A stretch of DNA of 64,000 nt, from NCBI RefSeq assembly GCF_000430745.1, contig NZ_AUMP01000005.1:57194-121193 (forward strand), in the 5' to 3' direction. How positions within the stretch are numbered: the first letter of the stretch is position 1; each line of letters starts with the position of its first letter. Both the position numbers and the translations under genes were made by a program. The notes below the pieces were generated by a model. That model ran no database searches. It was not told the DNA's origin and was given only the letters and a program-made list of their open reading frames with translations. The DNA is from Fictibacillus gelatini DSM 15865. GTDB lineage: Bacteria > Bacillota > Bacilli > Bacillales > Fictibacillaceae. This document shows, in pieces, positions 1 through 9,194 of the stretch.

Positions 1-23
1 TGGTGCTATTTTCATGGCATTTG

Positions 24-184
24 GACAATAAACAGTGGATTTCCGACAATAAATCGTTTCCATCGGACAATAAATGGCCTGTGTCGGACAATAAATTTAG
101 TATTTTATACACTTATTTGTCCAAAAGTAAGATGTTATTGTCTAAACCGGATGACTTATTGTCTAAATAAGAGCACTTATTGTC
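24..184. repeat. Mirror-symmetric 21-bp phased array, GACAATAA / TTATTGTC
   Basis: Four forward cores (GACAATAA) start at 24, 45, 66 and 87, exactly 21 bp apart. Four inverted cores (TTATTGTC) start at 114 (variant TATTTGTC), 135, 156 and 177, again 21 bp apart. Every forward core pairs with an inverted core about the same axis at base 104. Roughly 12-13 bases of each unit are conserved (TCGGACAATAAAT) and about 8 vary. The rest of the 1-386 gene-free stretch shows nothing I can name apart from the ywlE ribosome binding site. The same architecture recurs at 54058-54218. Function is unknown; 21 bp is two helical turns, so all cores face the same side of the DNA. Confidence 0.9.
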
Positions 185-386
185 CGAGAACGAAATCATT
201 TTAAAATATGTAACGATTCGTGACCGTTTTTCCTCATTTCCAAGATCTAACGAGGTGTTCTTAAAATAACGAATGTTCGAGTACTGAAATTCAAACTATT
301 TTTCTAGAAGGGGCAGTAGGAAGGTTGGCGAGCTGGGCCAATCTTTTTTATAATGGTAAATAATACGATCTTAGAGGTGAACGGCA

Positions 387-857
387 GTGAAAAAAGTTTT
401 GTTCGTTTGTACAGGGAATACGTGTAGAAGCCCGATGGCTAAAGCGCTACTTGAACATATAGGGAAAGATGAATTTGAAGTAAAGTCGGCGGGAATCTTT
501 GCTGTGAACGGGCAGGCGCCAAGTGCTCACGCCGTTACCGCACTTTCTGAAAAAGGAGTCGAACTCGATCATTCTTCCGCTATGCTGACGGACGATTTGA
601 TCCAATGGGCTGATCTCATATTGACGATGACCGAAAATCATAAACGTACGATTTTTAACCAGTTTCCGAAAGCCATTGAAAAAACATTTACGTTAAAAGA
701 GTATGTCTATAAATGGGCATCTTCCGAACAAACAGAAGAAAACGAAATTTCCTCTTTTGATGTGTCAGATCCGTACGGCGGAACGTTAAATGTTTATAAA
801 AAAACGTGTGAGGAATTGGAAGAGCTTATTCATGAGATGATAAAACGAACGCTTTAA
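387..857 (+). CDS. ywlE: Low-molecular-weight protein arginine/tyrosine phosphatase YwlE
   Basis: 156 aa, GTG start 7 bases after an AGAGGTGA ribosome binding site. The N-terminal P-loop CTGNTCRS (nucleophile Cys8, Arg14) and the DPYGG general-acid motif (Asp128) define the low-molecular-weight phosphatase fold. Thr12 in the loop matches the threonine that gives B. subtilis YwlE its preference for phospho-arginine, so it probably reverses McsB arginine phosphorylation. It precedes rpiB and ywlG as in B. subtilis. Family assignment is firm; the substrate is inferred from the loop threonine. Confidence 0.93.
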   Translation: MKKVLFVCTGNTCRSPMAKALLEHIGKDEFEVKSAGIFAVNGQAPSAHAVTALSEKGVELDHSSAMLTDDLIQWADLILTMTENHKRTIFNQFPKAIEKTFTLKEYVYKWASSEQTEENEISSFDVSDPYGGTLNVYKKTCEELEELIHEMIKRTL

Positions 858-948
858 ATTATTTTAAAATGAAAGTTGAATCTATAAGCAAATCGAATTA
901 CAATGTAAGCTAGTAGAACGTAGACTTACTACTGGGAGGACGTATAAA

Positions 949-1395
949 ATGAAAGTCGCAATTGGCTCTGATCACGCAGGTGTTCAGCTACGTCAAGAAA
1001 TTGTCCAAATGATGAAGGAATTAGGAATTGAAGTAATAGATATCGGCTGTGAATGCGGGACTTCAGTCGATTATCCGGATTATGCGGTTCCGGTTGCGGA
1101 AAAAGTAGCAAAGGGCGAGGTCGATCGCGGTATACTCATTTGCGGAACTGGGATCGGAATGAGCATCGCGGCGAATAAAGTGAAAGGTGTACGCTGTGCA
1201 TTAGTGCATGATCTTTTCAGTGCAAAAGCAACACGTCAGCATAATGACTCGAACGTCCTGGCGATGGGAGAAAGGGTCATTGGTCCCGGACTCGCACTCG
1301 AAATTGCAAAAGTATGGCTGACGACGGAATATGAAGGCGGACGCCACGGACGCCGTGTAGATAAAATAACGCAATATGAAAATCAATCAGTTTAA
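949..1395 (+). CDS. rpiB: Ribose-5-phosphate isomerase B / RpiB family
   Basis: 148 aa, the usual length for the RpiB/LacAB family. The N-terminal GSDHAG motif and CGTGIGMSIAANK (catalytic-type Cys65) are intact. It interconverts ribose 5-phosphate and ribulose 5-phosphate in the cytosolic pentose phosphate pathway. ATG follows a clear GGGAGGA. It is the ywlF equivalent and lies between ywlE and ywlG, about 30 bp before ywlG, so co-transcription is likely. Confidence 0.95.
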   Translation: MKVAIGSDHAGVQLRQEIVQMMKELGIEVIDIGCECGTSVDYPDYAVPVAEKVAKGEVDRGILICGTGIGMSIAANKVKGVRCALVHDLFSAKATRQHNDSNVLAMGERVIGPGLALEIAKVWLTTEYEGGRHGRRVDKITQYENQSV

Positions 1396-1425
1396 CTTAA
1401 AGTTAAAAAGGGGACGAATTTAAAA

Positions 1426-1998
1426 ATGAGTGGCCAGCTGGACAAAATTAAAGAGCAGGTCCTTCAAGCCTTATCCGATCTACAAAAGGAAGCTCACCTT
1501 GGACCGGATCAGTTGCTCGTGATCGGTGCAAGCACGAGCGAGGTTATTGGAGAGAAAATCGGAACGTCGGGAACAATGGAAACGGCTCAAGCGTTGTTTG
1601 AAGGAATTCAAATTTTCCAGGAAGAAACAGGTGTAGCTCTTGCTTTTCAATGTTGTGAACACTTGAATCGAGCGCTGGTCGTCGAACGTGAAGTGGCTGA
1701 TAAGAGAAATTATGAAATGGTTCGTGTCATTCCTGCCCGCTCAGCAGGCGGCGCACTTGCGACTTTCGCTTACCATCACTTAAAAAACCCTGTCATCGTG
1801 GAGTTCATTAAGGCCGATGCAGGAATTGACATTGGCGACACATTAATTGGCATGCATTTGCGCCATGTTGCCGTTCCCGTGCGCAGCCGGGTGAAATCGA
1901 TTGGCGAAGCCCACATTACGTTAGCGAGAACGAGGCCGAAGCTCATCGGCGGAGAACGCGCCGTCTATCCGAACAAAGAAGACATTCGCTGTTTTTAA
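1426..1998 (+). CDS. ywlG: UPF0340 family protein YwlG
   Basis: 190 aa, matching the length and sequence style of the YwlG/UPF0340 family (N-terminal helical segment, then [16 protein letters not shown] and a C-terminal [20 protein letters not shown] block). The biochemical function of the family is not established. It follows rpiB with an AAAGGGG ribosome binding site and ends just before a terminator. Its conserved position between rpiB and glyA supports orthology with B. subtilis ywlG. Confidence 0.92.
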   Translation: MSGQLDKIKEQVLQALSDLQKEAHLGPDQLLVIGASTSEVIGEKIGTSGTMETAQALFEGIQIFQEETGVALAFQCCEHLNRALVVEREVADKRNYEMVRVIPARSAGGALATFAYHHLKNPVIVEFIKADAGIDIGDTLIGMHLRHVAVPVRSRVKSIGEAHITLARTRPKLIGGERAVYPNKEDIRCF

Positions 1999-2003
1999 AA
2001 TGA

Positions 2004-2036
2004 AAGAGGACAACCATGCAGGTTGCCCTCTTTTTA
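2004..2036 (+). terminator. Rho-independent terminator after ywlG
   Basis: Stem AAGAGGACAACC / GGTTGCCCTCTT with one mismatch and a 5-base loop, followed by T5. It sits six bases after the ywlG stop. Confidence 0.85.
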
Positions 2037-2112
2037 TATATCGGATCAATCATAGGCGGAAGTGGGTTTCTTGCCTCTTGCTTCCGAACCAACTTGTGAA
2101 CCAAGTTGGTTC

Positions 2113-2574
2113 CTAGCTTTCTTCAATTAACGTCGCCTGGATCAATAGTTTTCCGGAATTGGCCTCTTTTCCTCTAAAACTTCCATAAACGGTTACTTTA
2201 TCTCCATTGTTTAAACCGTTGTTCATTGTATAGTTTAATACTTTAAACGTCTCGTTTTTATTTCCTAGTTTTACAATAAGATTAAAGGAGCCACCCATGC
2301 CTTTCGTAAGGGCTTTGACATCTCCTGAAATTTTCCCGCTCGCTTTTACCGTCGTGCCCTTATGTTTTTCAGGCTCGCTGATAAGTCCTTTATTTACATC
2401 AACGGCTTCTTTCTTTAATAGTTTGATGCTTTCAGCTTGTTCTTTTTGCAGGGCCGCTGCTGTTTCCTGCTTTTCTTTTTTATGTTCTTTCGGCTCGGCG
2501 GATTTTGTCTCACTGCAAGCGGCAAGACTTAATGCCATCGATAAACCGAGCATCATACATACGATTTTTTTCAT
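2113..2574 (-). CDS. Putative lipoprotein with a C-terminal OB-fold-like domain
   Basis: 153 aa. The N-terminus is a lipoprotein signal (LSLAAC, Cys20) followed by a charged Lys/Glu linker to about residue 50. The C-terminal 80 residues alternate short strands and glycines (GTTVKASGKISGDV ... NGDKVTVYGSFRG ... GKLLIQATLIE), resembling tRNA_anti-like/OB-fold lipoproteins of Bacillaceae. It should be anchored on the outer face of the membrane. It is convergent with ywlG. No specific function can be assigned. Confidence 0.75.
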   Translation of the reverse strand: MKKIVCMMLGLSMALSLAACSETKSAEPKEHKKEKQETAAALQKEQAESIKLLKKEAVDVNKGLISEPEKHKGTTVKASGKISGDVKALTKGMGGSFNLIVKLGNKNETFKVLNYTMNNGLNNGDKVTVYGSFRGKEANSGKLLIQATLIEES

Positions 2575-2814
2575 AGTAGTTTTACACCTTTCGTTAATCT
2601 TGTCTCCGCTTTCTATTCTATCATGTTTTCACTTCCGCAAAAAAGTAATTTTCTGAACTCATTGAACAGTGGGCATATTTACCTTGTTTATTGAGCAGAA
2701 GCGTCTTCATGCCATCTAGTTTAAATCGGGTTGTTCCAATATATTCCTTACCACTTTTGAAAAGAAGGGTGCTATCATTCATAACATTGTGTATGTTAAA
2801 ATACGAGTAGAGGT

Positions 2815-2959
2815 TGTTCAAAAAGTCCGGGAAAAATAGCTGTCGAATCTCATCGTTGGCTTGCTTTTGCGCTGCTCACGTATTAAAAAGCATACGTTCC
2901 GCTGCTCAAAGCTTTGCTGCCTCGATCTTCTCGGCTCTTTTTGTCCTCCTTTTTGAACA
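2815..2959. repeat. Small inverted-repeat element (copy 1) upstream of glyA
   Basis: Bounded by TGTTCAAAAAG on the left and its inverse CTTTTTGAACA at about 2949-2959. The first ~36 bases (TGTTCAAAAAGTCCGGGAAA and onward through TGTCGAAT) recur almost unchanged at 25715 upstream of glpF. No credible gene lies inside. It lies 40 bp before glyA, so it is probably in the glyA leader. It is either a miniature mobile element or a dispersed regulatory repeat. Confidence 0.7.
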
Positions 2960-3000
2960 TGACGTTAAGAAAAATTGTGTAACTAGGGAGGAAGCAAAAC

Positions 3001-4236
3001 GTGGAAAAGCTAGCTGTACAAGACAAAGAAGTGTTTGCCGCCATTCAAGATGAATTAGGCCGCCAGCGCAGCAAAATCGAGCTTATCGCTTCAGAAAACT
3101 TTGTAAGTGAAGCGGTTATGGAAGCTCAAGGATCTGTGCTTACAAATAAGTATGCTGAAGGATATCCTGGCCGCCGTTATTACGGTGGATGTGAATATGT
3201 GGATGTTGTAGAAAATTTAGCCCGTGATCGCGCTAAAGAAATTTTCGGTGCAGAACACGCAAACGTACAGCCTCATTCGGGGGCACAGGCTAACATGGGA
3301 GTTTATTTCACGATTCTTGAACCTGGCGATACGGTGCTTGGAATGAACCTTTCCCACGGGGGACATTTGACACACGGCAGCCCGGTTAACTTTTCTGGGA
3401 CGTTGTACAATTTTGTCGAATATGGCGTAGACAAAGAAACACACCGCATCGATTACGATGATGTCCGCCAAAAGGCAAAAGAGCATAAGCCGAAGCTGAT
3501 CGTTGCCGGCGCAAGTGCATATCCTCGCGCGATTGACTTTAAAAAGTTCCGTGAAATTGCGGATGAAGTCGGCGCTTACTTAATGGTCGATATGGCTCAC
3601 ATTGCAGGGCTAGTTGCAGCAGGGCTTCATGAAAACCCGGTTCCATATGCGGATTTTGTCACAACGACAACGCATAAAACGCTTCGCGGACCACGCGGCG
3701 GCATGATTTTATGTAAAGAAGAATTCGCGAAGAAAATTGACAAATCCATTTTCCCTGGCATCCAGGGCGGACCGCTCATGCATGTCATTGCCGCTAAAGC
3801 TGTTGCCTTCGGCGAAGCGTTAACGGATGACTTCAAAGATTATGCGAAGCGGATCGTTGACAATGCGAAACGTTTAGCAGATTCGTTGAAAAAAGAAGGA
3901 ATTACGCTTGTATCCGGCGGCACAGATAATCACCTCGTGTTAATCGACGTGAGCACGCTTGGCACAACAGGTAAAGTAGCGGAAAAAGCGCTTGATGACA
4001 TCGGCATTACAGTGAACAAAAATACGATTCCATTCGAAACGCAAAGCCCATTTGTCACAAGCGGCATTCGTATTGGTACGGCTGCGGTAACGACTCGCGG
4101 CTTCGGGCTTGAAGACATGGATGAAATTGCCTCCATCATCGCATTTGTCTTGAAAAACGTTGAAGACGAAGCAAAAATTAAAGAAGCGATTCCACGTGTT
4201 GAAGCATTAGCGAACAAATATAAGTTATATGAGTAA
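3001..4236 (+). CDS. glyA: Serine hydroxymethyltransferase
   Basis: 411 aa, full length for bacterial SHMT. It converts serine and tetrahydrofolate to glycine and 5,10-methylene-THF in the cytosol. The PLP-binding lysine is Lys226 in [14 protein letters not shown], and the N-terminal [15 protein letters not shown] and [13 protein letters not shown] motifs are intact. GTG start preceded by AGGGAGGAAGC. It is a monocistronic-looking unit with a terminator directly after, as in B. subtilis. Confidence 0.98.
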   Translation: MEKLAVQDKEVFAAIQDELGRQRSKIELIASENFVSEAVMEAQGSVLTNKYAEGYPGRRYYGGCEYVDVVENLARDRAKEIFGAEHANVQPHSGAQANMGVYFTILEPGDTVLGMNLSHGGHLTHGSPVNFSGTLYNFVEYGVDKETHRIDYDDVRQKAKEHKPKLIVAGASAYPRAIDFKKFREIADEVGAYLMVDMAHIAGLVAAGLHENPVPYADFVTTTTHKTLRGPRGGMILCKEEFAKKIDKSIFPGIQGGPLMHVIAAKAVAFGEALTDDFKDYAKRIVDNAKRLADSLKKEGITLVSGGTDNHLVLIDVSTLGTTGKVAEKALDDIGITVNKNTIPFETQSPFVTSGIRIGTAAVTTRGFGLEDMDEIASIIAFVLKNVEDEAKIKEAIPRVEALANKYKLYE

Positions 4237-4242
4237 GATTGA

Positions 4243-4272
4243 AAGCTGTCGGGAAGACCCGGCAGCTTTTTG
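4243..4272 (+). terminator. Terminator after glyA
   Basis: Stem AAGCTGTCGGG / CCCGGCAGCTT (one mismatch) with a 4-base loop, followed by a short T-run. Its end abuts the first GTTGAATT repeat unit. Confidence 0.85.
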
Positions 4273-4376
4273 TTGAATTTAAGCGAATTTTCGTTGAATT
4301 AAGTCCAAAATTCGTTGAATTAATGCCCCAATTCGTTGAATTATCCTGCCAACTTGTTGAATGATCTTCATATGAA
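4272..4376. repeat. 21-bp phased direct array, GTTGAATT core (5 units)
   Basis: Cores GTTGAATT start at 4272, 4293, 4314 and 4335, with a final GTTGAATG at 4356: exact 21-bp spacing. The first three units end in TTC, so two of them contain GAATT...AATTC half-sites. All units point the same way. It fills the glyA-NERD gene interval. The core differs from the arrays at 24 and 54058 but the phasing is identical. Confidence 0.88.
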
Positions 4377-4423
4377 AGGGAGGAAGTCGGCCATTGATGT
4401 AGAAAGTTAGAAAAGAAAGGAGA

Positions 4424-5398
4424 ATGATGAATTTGATTGTAAAAAGTCGAAAAATACCGTTGAAAATTAGAAAGTTAGAAGCTTTATTGCGGCGGTTGCC
4501 TCAGGCTCATCCGAAACGAAAGGTAATTGAAGAAGATTTAGCGAAAAGTGCAGCGGGGTATAAAGGGGAACAATCGTTAGACTACTATTTGAGTTTCCTC
4601 CCTGAAAGCGAGTATTTCATTCTTCAAGATCTCCGGCTTTTTGAAAAAAACCACTACTTTCAGCTCGACACGTTAATTCTCTCTCCCTCTTTTTTTCTCA
4701 TTCTCGAAGTTAAAAACATCTCAGGAACTCTCACTTTCGATCAAACCTTTCACCAGCTTATTCGCACGGTAAATGGAGTAGAAGAAGTATTTCCAGATCC
4801 GATACAGCAGGTAAGGCATCAACAGTTTCAATTTCAGAACTGGCTAAAAAGCAATCATTGCCCCTTGGTGCCAGTCGATTCCCTCGTAGTCATTTCAAAT
4901 CCCCATACGCAAATAAAAACTTCAGGAAACAGCAAACCACAGTTGCCCGTTATCCATAGCACAAGTCTTCTTGATAAAGTAAACAGGTTAAAGGAGATTT
5001 ATAAAGAAGAAATACTGTTAAAAAAAGATATCCGTAAACTATGTAAACTTCTTAAAAAGCATGACTCCCCGAGCAATCCTGAAATTCTCGAGCGTTATCA
5101 AATTAGTAAATCCGATCTATTAACAGGCGTCCTGTGTACCCGTTGCAGAGCAATCCCAATGGATAGAAAAAGCGGAAAGTGGATTTGCCCAAATTGTTCT
5201 TTTTTCTCTAAAGATGCCCATATCAGTGCGTTAGCCGATTATTCTCTTCTAGTTCATTCCGCTATCACTAATGAAGAGGCGAGAGAATTTTTACATCTGT
5301 CTTCCCGTTCTATCGCCCATCATCTTCTTATGCAAATGAATATCCCATATTCAGGAACAACAAAAGGAAGAGCGTATAGTTTGTCTTTCGACGAATAA
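4424..5398 (+). CDS. NERD-domain (nuclease-related) protein
   Basis: 324 aa. Residues about 40-165 carry the NERD signature: GYKGEQSLDYYLSFL, then FQLDTLILSPSFFLILEVKNISG, where the D...EVK residues resemble a restriction-endonuclease-like catalytic core. Near residue 240 there is a CTRC...CPNC zinc-ribbon pair, and the C-terminus is helical. Bacillaceae have many stand-alone NERD proteins of unproven role. The start follows AAAGGAG. No defence partner is seen next to it. Confidence 0.85.
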   Translation: MMNLIVKSRKIPLKIRKLEALLRRLPQAHPKRKVIEEDLAKSAAGYKGEQSLDYYLSFLPESEYFILQDLRLFEKNHYFQLDTLILSPSFFLILEVKNISGTLTFDQTFHQLIRTVNGVEEVFPDPIQQVRHQQFQFQNWLKSNHCPLVPVDSLVVISNPHTQIKTSGNSKPQLPVIHSTSLLDKVNRLKEIYKEEILLKKDIRKLCKLLKKHDSPSNPEILERYQISKSDLLTGVLCTRCRAIPMDRKSGKWICPNCSFFSKDAHISALADYSLLVHSAITNEEAREFLHLSSRSIAHHLLMQMNIPYSGTTKGRAYSLSFDE

Positions 5399-5482
5399 AA
5401 AAGACATATGGGTATGAAAGGGAAAATAGGATGTTATGTCTAATATTTTAGTATTGAAGAAAATAACAGTGGGAGGTTTTTC

Positions 5483-6406
5483 ATGTCAACGGTAATTACG
5501 GTTCAACAGCTTTCCAAGCGTTATGGCACGGTTCAGGCGGTGAACGACATTTCTTTTAATGTGGAAAGAGGCGAGATTTTTGGAATTATCGGTCCGAACG
5601 GCGCCGGAAAGACGACAACGATTGAAATATTGGAAGGGTTAAGAAAACGGGATGGCGGACTTGTCGAAGTGTTGGGCCTTGATCCGCAAAAAAACCGGAC
5701 GGCATTAAATGAGAAAATCGGTGTCCAATATCAGGCAACATCGATTCAAAAAAAGATGAAAGTGAAAGAGGCGGTGGATTTATTTTCTTCGTTTTATTCT
5801 CGTAAAGAAAACAGTAAGGACATTATCGAGATATTAGGTTTGGAAGAAAAAATGAATCACTTTTTTGGCGATTTATCCGGGGGCTGGAAACAGCGCGTCA
5901 CGCTTGCCCTGGCCACGCTTCATCAGCCGGAAATCGTCTTTCTTGATGAACCGAGCATGGGACTTGACCCGCATGCCAGGCGGGAACTCTGGTCAATTAT
6001 TCAGCTATTAAGGGATCGCGGCTGTACGATCGTTGTAACAACCCACTACATGGAAGAAGCCGAGAAGCTGTGTGATAGGGTAGCCATGATTTACAACGGT
6101 GAAATTAAAGCATTAAACGAGCCCCGTCTACTGTTAGATGAGATGGCCGTCAACTATTTGTCGTTTTACAGCAATGAAATTGACGAGCTTCAATTAGCCG
6201 CACTTCCCGGAGTGGTCAAAGTTGAAAACGAGGAGTTCTTTTTCAAAGTCTTTACCGAAACGATGCAGCAAACCGCCTATTATTTGTTCAAGCATTGTGA
6301 AGAACACGCTATCTCACTCACTGACTTTAAATTTGAAAAAGGGACGCTCGATGATCTGTTCGTACATTTTTTAGAAAAGGGGAAAAAAGATGAACGCATT
6401 GGCTAA
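5483..6406 (+). CDS. ABC transporter ATP-binding protein (ABC-2 exporter type)
   Basis: 307 aa. Walker A GPNGAGKTTT, signature LSGGWKQR (tryptophan in place of the usual glutamine-type residue), Walker B IVFLDEPSMGLDP and switch-His TTHYMEEAE are all present. The C-terminal ~80 residues form the accessory region typical of multidrug/daunorubicin-type ATPases. The stop overlaps the start of the permease by 17 bases, so the two are translationally coupled. Substrate unknown. Confidence 0.93.
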   Translation: MSTVITVQQLSKRYGTVQAVNDISFNVERGEIFGIIGPNGAGKTTTIEILEGLRKRDGGLVEVLGLDPQKNRTALNEKIGVQYQATSIQKKMKVKEAVDLFSSFYSRKENSKDIIEILGLEEKMNHFFGDLSGGWKQRVTLALATLHQPEIVFLDEPSMGLDPHARRELWSIIQLLRDRGCTIVVTTHYMEEAEKLCDRVAMIYNGEIKALNEPRLLLDEMAVNYLSFYSNEIDELQLAALPGVVKVENEEFFFKVFTETMQQTAYYLFKHCEEHAISLTDFKFEKGTLDDLFVHFLEKGKKDERIG

Positions 6407-7133
6407 ATTAACGATCCTGGAAACGAAAATGTTTTTCCGCGATAAAATGCAAGTGTTCTGGACGTTTTTATTTCCTGTGCTCATGATCTGGCTGTTTGGC
6501 TCAATGTTCAAAGATGGGAAAATTGGAGGACTGACTTTCGCTGAAGCGTATGTGCCGTCATGGATCGGTGTGAACATTGTAACGACCGCATTTTTTACAT
6601 TGGGAACAGTGCTTGCCTCTTACAGGGAAACGGGAGTCTTGCGCAGATACCAATCGACGCCGCTGAAACCGTGGAAAATATTATTTGCCCATACGGTGCA
6701 GGGAACCGTCATTTTTGCGATCTCCGCCGTCATTCTGGCGATATTCGGCAGCTTATTATTTCATTTAGGCATGCCTAAATACCTCGGCAGCACACTTCTC
6801 GCCCTGGTCATCAGCATCGTTTCTTTCTTTCCGCTCGCCTTGTTCTTAACTTCGCTTGGAAAAAACACACAAACGTCAGCCGCGATTAGCTCGTTATGCC
6901 TTAACTTAATGATGTTCTTGTCAGGAGCGACATTTCCGCTGCAAATGATGCCCGACTTTTTGCAATATGTGGCCAAAGCATTGCCGCTCTACTATGTTAT
7001 TGAATTGCTCCGCGCCACATGGAATACTGCGCCGATATGGGAACGTGGGACGGACGTTATTGTACTTCTCGGAATTGCCGTTATCTCAATCGTACTTTCC
7101 TCTCGATTCTTTCGCTGGAGTGATAAGAGTTAA
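6390..7133 (+). CDS. ABC-2 type transporter permease
   Basis: 247 aa with about six hydrophobic segments (first at residues 20-38, last at 222-240) and the ABC-2 type LSGATFPLQMMPDFLQYVAKALPLYY segment. It overlaps the upstream ATPase gene and must form its membrane partner. It is likely an exporter of a drug, lipid or peptide; the sequence does not say which. Followed after about 100 bp by upp. Confidence 0.92.
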   Translation: MNALAKLTILETKMFFRDKMQVFWTFLFPVLMIWLFGSMFKDGKIGGLTFAEAYVPSWIGVNIVTTAFFTLGTVLASYRETGVLRRYQSTPLKPWKILFAHTVQGTVIFAISAVILAIFGSLLFHLGMPKYLGSTLLALVISIVSFFPLALFLTSLGKNTQTSAAISSLCLNLMMFLSGATFPLQMMPDFLQYVAKALPLYYVIELLRATWNTAPIWERGTDVIVLLGIAVISIVLSSRFFRWSDKS

Positions 7134-7231
7134 ATTTCCCCAACTTGAACTGACGCCCTTTTTTCTGTAAAATTTGTAGAAGTGAGTTTGTCGCATAGAA
7201 GGGCTGGCTCTGATTGGAAAGGAGAGTTAAG

Positions 7232-7861
7232 ATGGGTAAAGTACATGTATTCGATCATCCGTTAATTCAACATAAGCTTACATACATTCGAAATGAGGAA
7301 ACGGGAACGAAAGAATTCCGTGAGCTCGTCGATGAAGTTGCTGCATTAATGGCATACGAAATTACAAGAGATCTTCCTCTTGAAGAAGTGACGGTAAAAA
7401 CGCCGGTTGCAGAAACAAAAACAAAGGTTATTGCCGGCAAAAAAATGGGACTCGTTCCGATTCTTCGGGCAGGGCTTGGCATGGTAGACGGCATTTTGAA
7501 ATTGATTCCGGCAGCAAAAGTCGGGCATGTCGGCTTGTACCGCGATCCGGAAACGTTAAAGCCGGTCGAATATTACGTGAAGCTTCCGAAAGATGTCGAA
7601 GAACGTGATTTCATCGTCATCGACCCGATGCTCGCGACAGGAGGATCGGCTTCAGCTGCGATTACGTCAATCAAAAACCGCGGCGCAAAAAATATTAAAT
7701 TAATGTGCCTCGTTGCCGCTCCAGAAGGCGTCCAATTGATTGAAGAAGAGCACCCTGATGTCGACATTTATTTGGCGGCATTAGACGAAAAATTGAACGA
7801 TCACGGCTATATCGTACCCGGACTTGGCGATGCCGGCGACCGTTTATTCGGAACAAAATAA
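7232..7861 (+). CDS. upp: Uracil phosphoribosyltransferase
   Basis: 209 aa when started at [15 protein letters not shown], where GGAAAGGAGAG is well placed; an upstream in-frame start is less likely. It salvages uracil to UMP using PRPP. The PRPP-binding loop [12 protein letters not shown] and the uracil-site [13 protein letters not shown] are intact. Position between glyA and the atp operon is as in B. subtilis, although 10 kb of accessory genes are inserted here between upp and atp. Confidence 0.97.
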   Translation: MGKVHVFDHPLIQHKLTYIRNEETGTKEFRELVDEVAALMAYEITRDLPLEEVTVKTPVAETKTKVIAGKKMGLVPILRAGLGMVDGILKLIPAAKVGHVGLYRDPETLKPVEYYVKLPKDVEERDFIVIDPMLATGGSASAAITSIKNRGAKNIKLMCLVAAPEGVQLIEEEHPDVDIYLAALDEKLNDHGYIVPGLGDAGDRLFGTK

Positions 7862-7870
7862 GACAAGCAA

Positions 7871-7902
7871 AAAGTTCACATAGTGCTCTATGTGGACTTT
7901 TT
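7871..7902 (+). terminator. Terminator after upp
   Basis: Near-perfect stem AAGTTCACATAG / CTATGTGGACTT with a short loop and T6 following. Confidence 0.85.
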
Positions 7903-7921
7903 TATTAGCGGAGGTGGTGAG

Positions 7922-8836
7922 TTGAAGCTTGATAGACTACTCGCAATGACAATGATTTTGATCAATCGTCGAAAAGTTCGTGCGCAAGAATTAGCAGAAA
8001 TGTTTGGCGTTTCCGTAAGAACGGTATATCGCGATATGGAGGCGCTAAGCCGGGCGGGAATTCCGGTTATCGCGTACTAGGGAACCAATGGCGGAATCGG
8101 GTTGATCAAAGGCTATCGATTGGACAAACAAGTGTTGACGAAAGAAGAATTGACCGCTATTTCAACAGCTTTAAAAGGAGTGGCCACAACTTATGAGGAT
8201 ATCCACACTACGGCTGTTTTAGAAAAGATAAAAAGCATATCTGATGACAGAAATCAAGAATCGGTCTTTATTGATTTAAGTCCATGGGGGCAAAACCCGG
8301 TTGTGAAAGAAAAATTGACGATATTGAAAAGAGCTATCGAATCGTTAACTGTTGCTCAATTCACGTATTCTAACAGCCGGGGGGAAGCAGGAAGGAGACG
8401 GGTCGAGCCTCATCTATTGATTTTGAAAGGCCGGGCGTGGTATTTGTACGGCTATTGCTTAGATAGAAAACAGTTTCGGCTGTTTAAGCTTGCTCGTATG
8501 AAACATCTTTCGTCGACTGAATGCATCTTTGAGCGCAAAGAATTTAAAACAGAAGAGCTTCCGTGGGAAAAAGAGTGGTATGATCCGAAAAATACGGTTA
8601 AGCTGAAGTTTGGTTTTCGCCCGGAACTGCGAACTTCTGTAGAGGAGTGGTTTGATGCGCAGAACATTACAACTGATGAATCGGGGCGATTGATTGTGGA
8701 CATCGAAATGCCTGACGACAATTGGCTATACGGCTTTATTTTAAGCTTTTCGGATAACGCGGAAGTGCTTGAACCACTGCATATGAGAGAAAAGATAAAA
8801 GAACTTTCCAGAAAGATCAACAACATGTATTCATAG
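7922..8836 (+). pseudogene. YafY/DeoR-type WYL-domain regulator interrupted by a single in-frame TAG
   Basis: A TTG start after GGAGGTGG opens a 305-codon frame. The N-terminus is a winged helix-turn-helix (LAEMFGVSVRTVYRDMEALSRAGIPV). A TAG at 8078-8080 falls where relatives typically have a glutamine (AY-stop-GTNGGIGLIKGYRL). The frame then continues undamaged through the WYL ligand-binding region (RAWYLYGYCLDRKQFRLFKLARM) to 8836. This looks like one CAG-to-TAG change: recent pseudogene, read-through or sequence error. A functional downstream-only fragment would lack the DNA-binding domain. Confidence 0.85.
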
Positions 8837-8855
8837 GCCCTGCTCTAAAAAAAAG

Positions 8856-8895
8856 AAGCTAATATGACATACAGCTGTCATGTTGGCTTTTTTAT
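8856..8895 (+). terminator. Terminator after the WYL regulator
   Basis: Stem AAGCTAATATGACA / TGTCATGTTGGCTT with two mismatched positions, then T6. Confidence 0.8.
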
Positions 8896-8921
8896 AATAA
8901 GCAGAAAGGAGGATGATCACA

Positions 8922-9194
8922 TTGAAAATTCAAGTAGTTTGTCAGAGCGGTGGGATGCCGATGAACGAGCAATCACTTTTCGGAACTGAAAAATCGGGTG
9001 CGAGAAGCGAGGATTACTGCTGTTATTGCTATGAAAAAGGTGAATTTAAGCAATCTGATCTCACATTGAAAGAAATGACCGAACTCTGTGTTTCTTACAT
9101 GAAGGAAGACGGAATGGAAGAGGATGAAGCCCGTGATATTTTACGAGTAACATTGCCATCCTTAAAAAGATGGAGAAAGGGGGTTCCTTCTTGA
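8922..9194 (+). CDS. Small putative zinc-ribbon protein with a degraded first CxxC
   Basis: 90 aa from TTG 8922, nine bases after AAAGGAGG; the ATG at 8913 directly abuts that site and is unlikely. It resembles the small zinc-ribbon family (CQSCGMPM...LFGTEK...EDYCxYCYxxGEF). Here the first pair reads CQSG, so one metal ligand is glycine, while YCCYCYEKGEF keeps the second pair. The C-terminal part is helical (DEARDILRVTLPSLKRW). It overlaps the next gene by four bases. Function unknown. Confidence 0.7.
   Translation: MKIQVVCQSGGMPMNEQSLFGTEKSGARSEDYCCYCYEKGEFKQSDLTLKEMTELCVSYMKEDGMEEDEARDILRVTLPSLKRWRKGVPS

Noticed and set aside
24-184. CRISPR array
   Set aside because: The conserved part is only ~13 bp with ~8-bp variable parts, half the units are inverted, and no cas genes are present.
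1-204. Open + strand frame through the first 21-bp array giving repeated TIN-type heptads
   Set aside because: 21 bp is seven codons, so any such array is periodic in frame. The inverted half reads differently, there is no start site, and the second array has no matching peptide.
2621-2822. 66-codon minus-strand frame before glyA
   Set aside because: It starts at a TTG inside the repeat element without a ribosome binding site. The C-terminal half looks slightly protein-like, so a relic is possible, but support is too weak.
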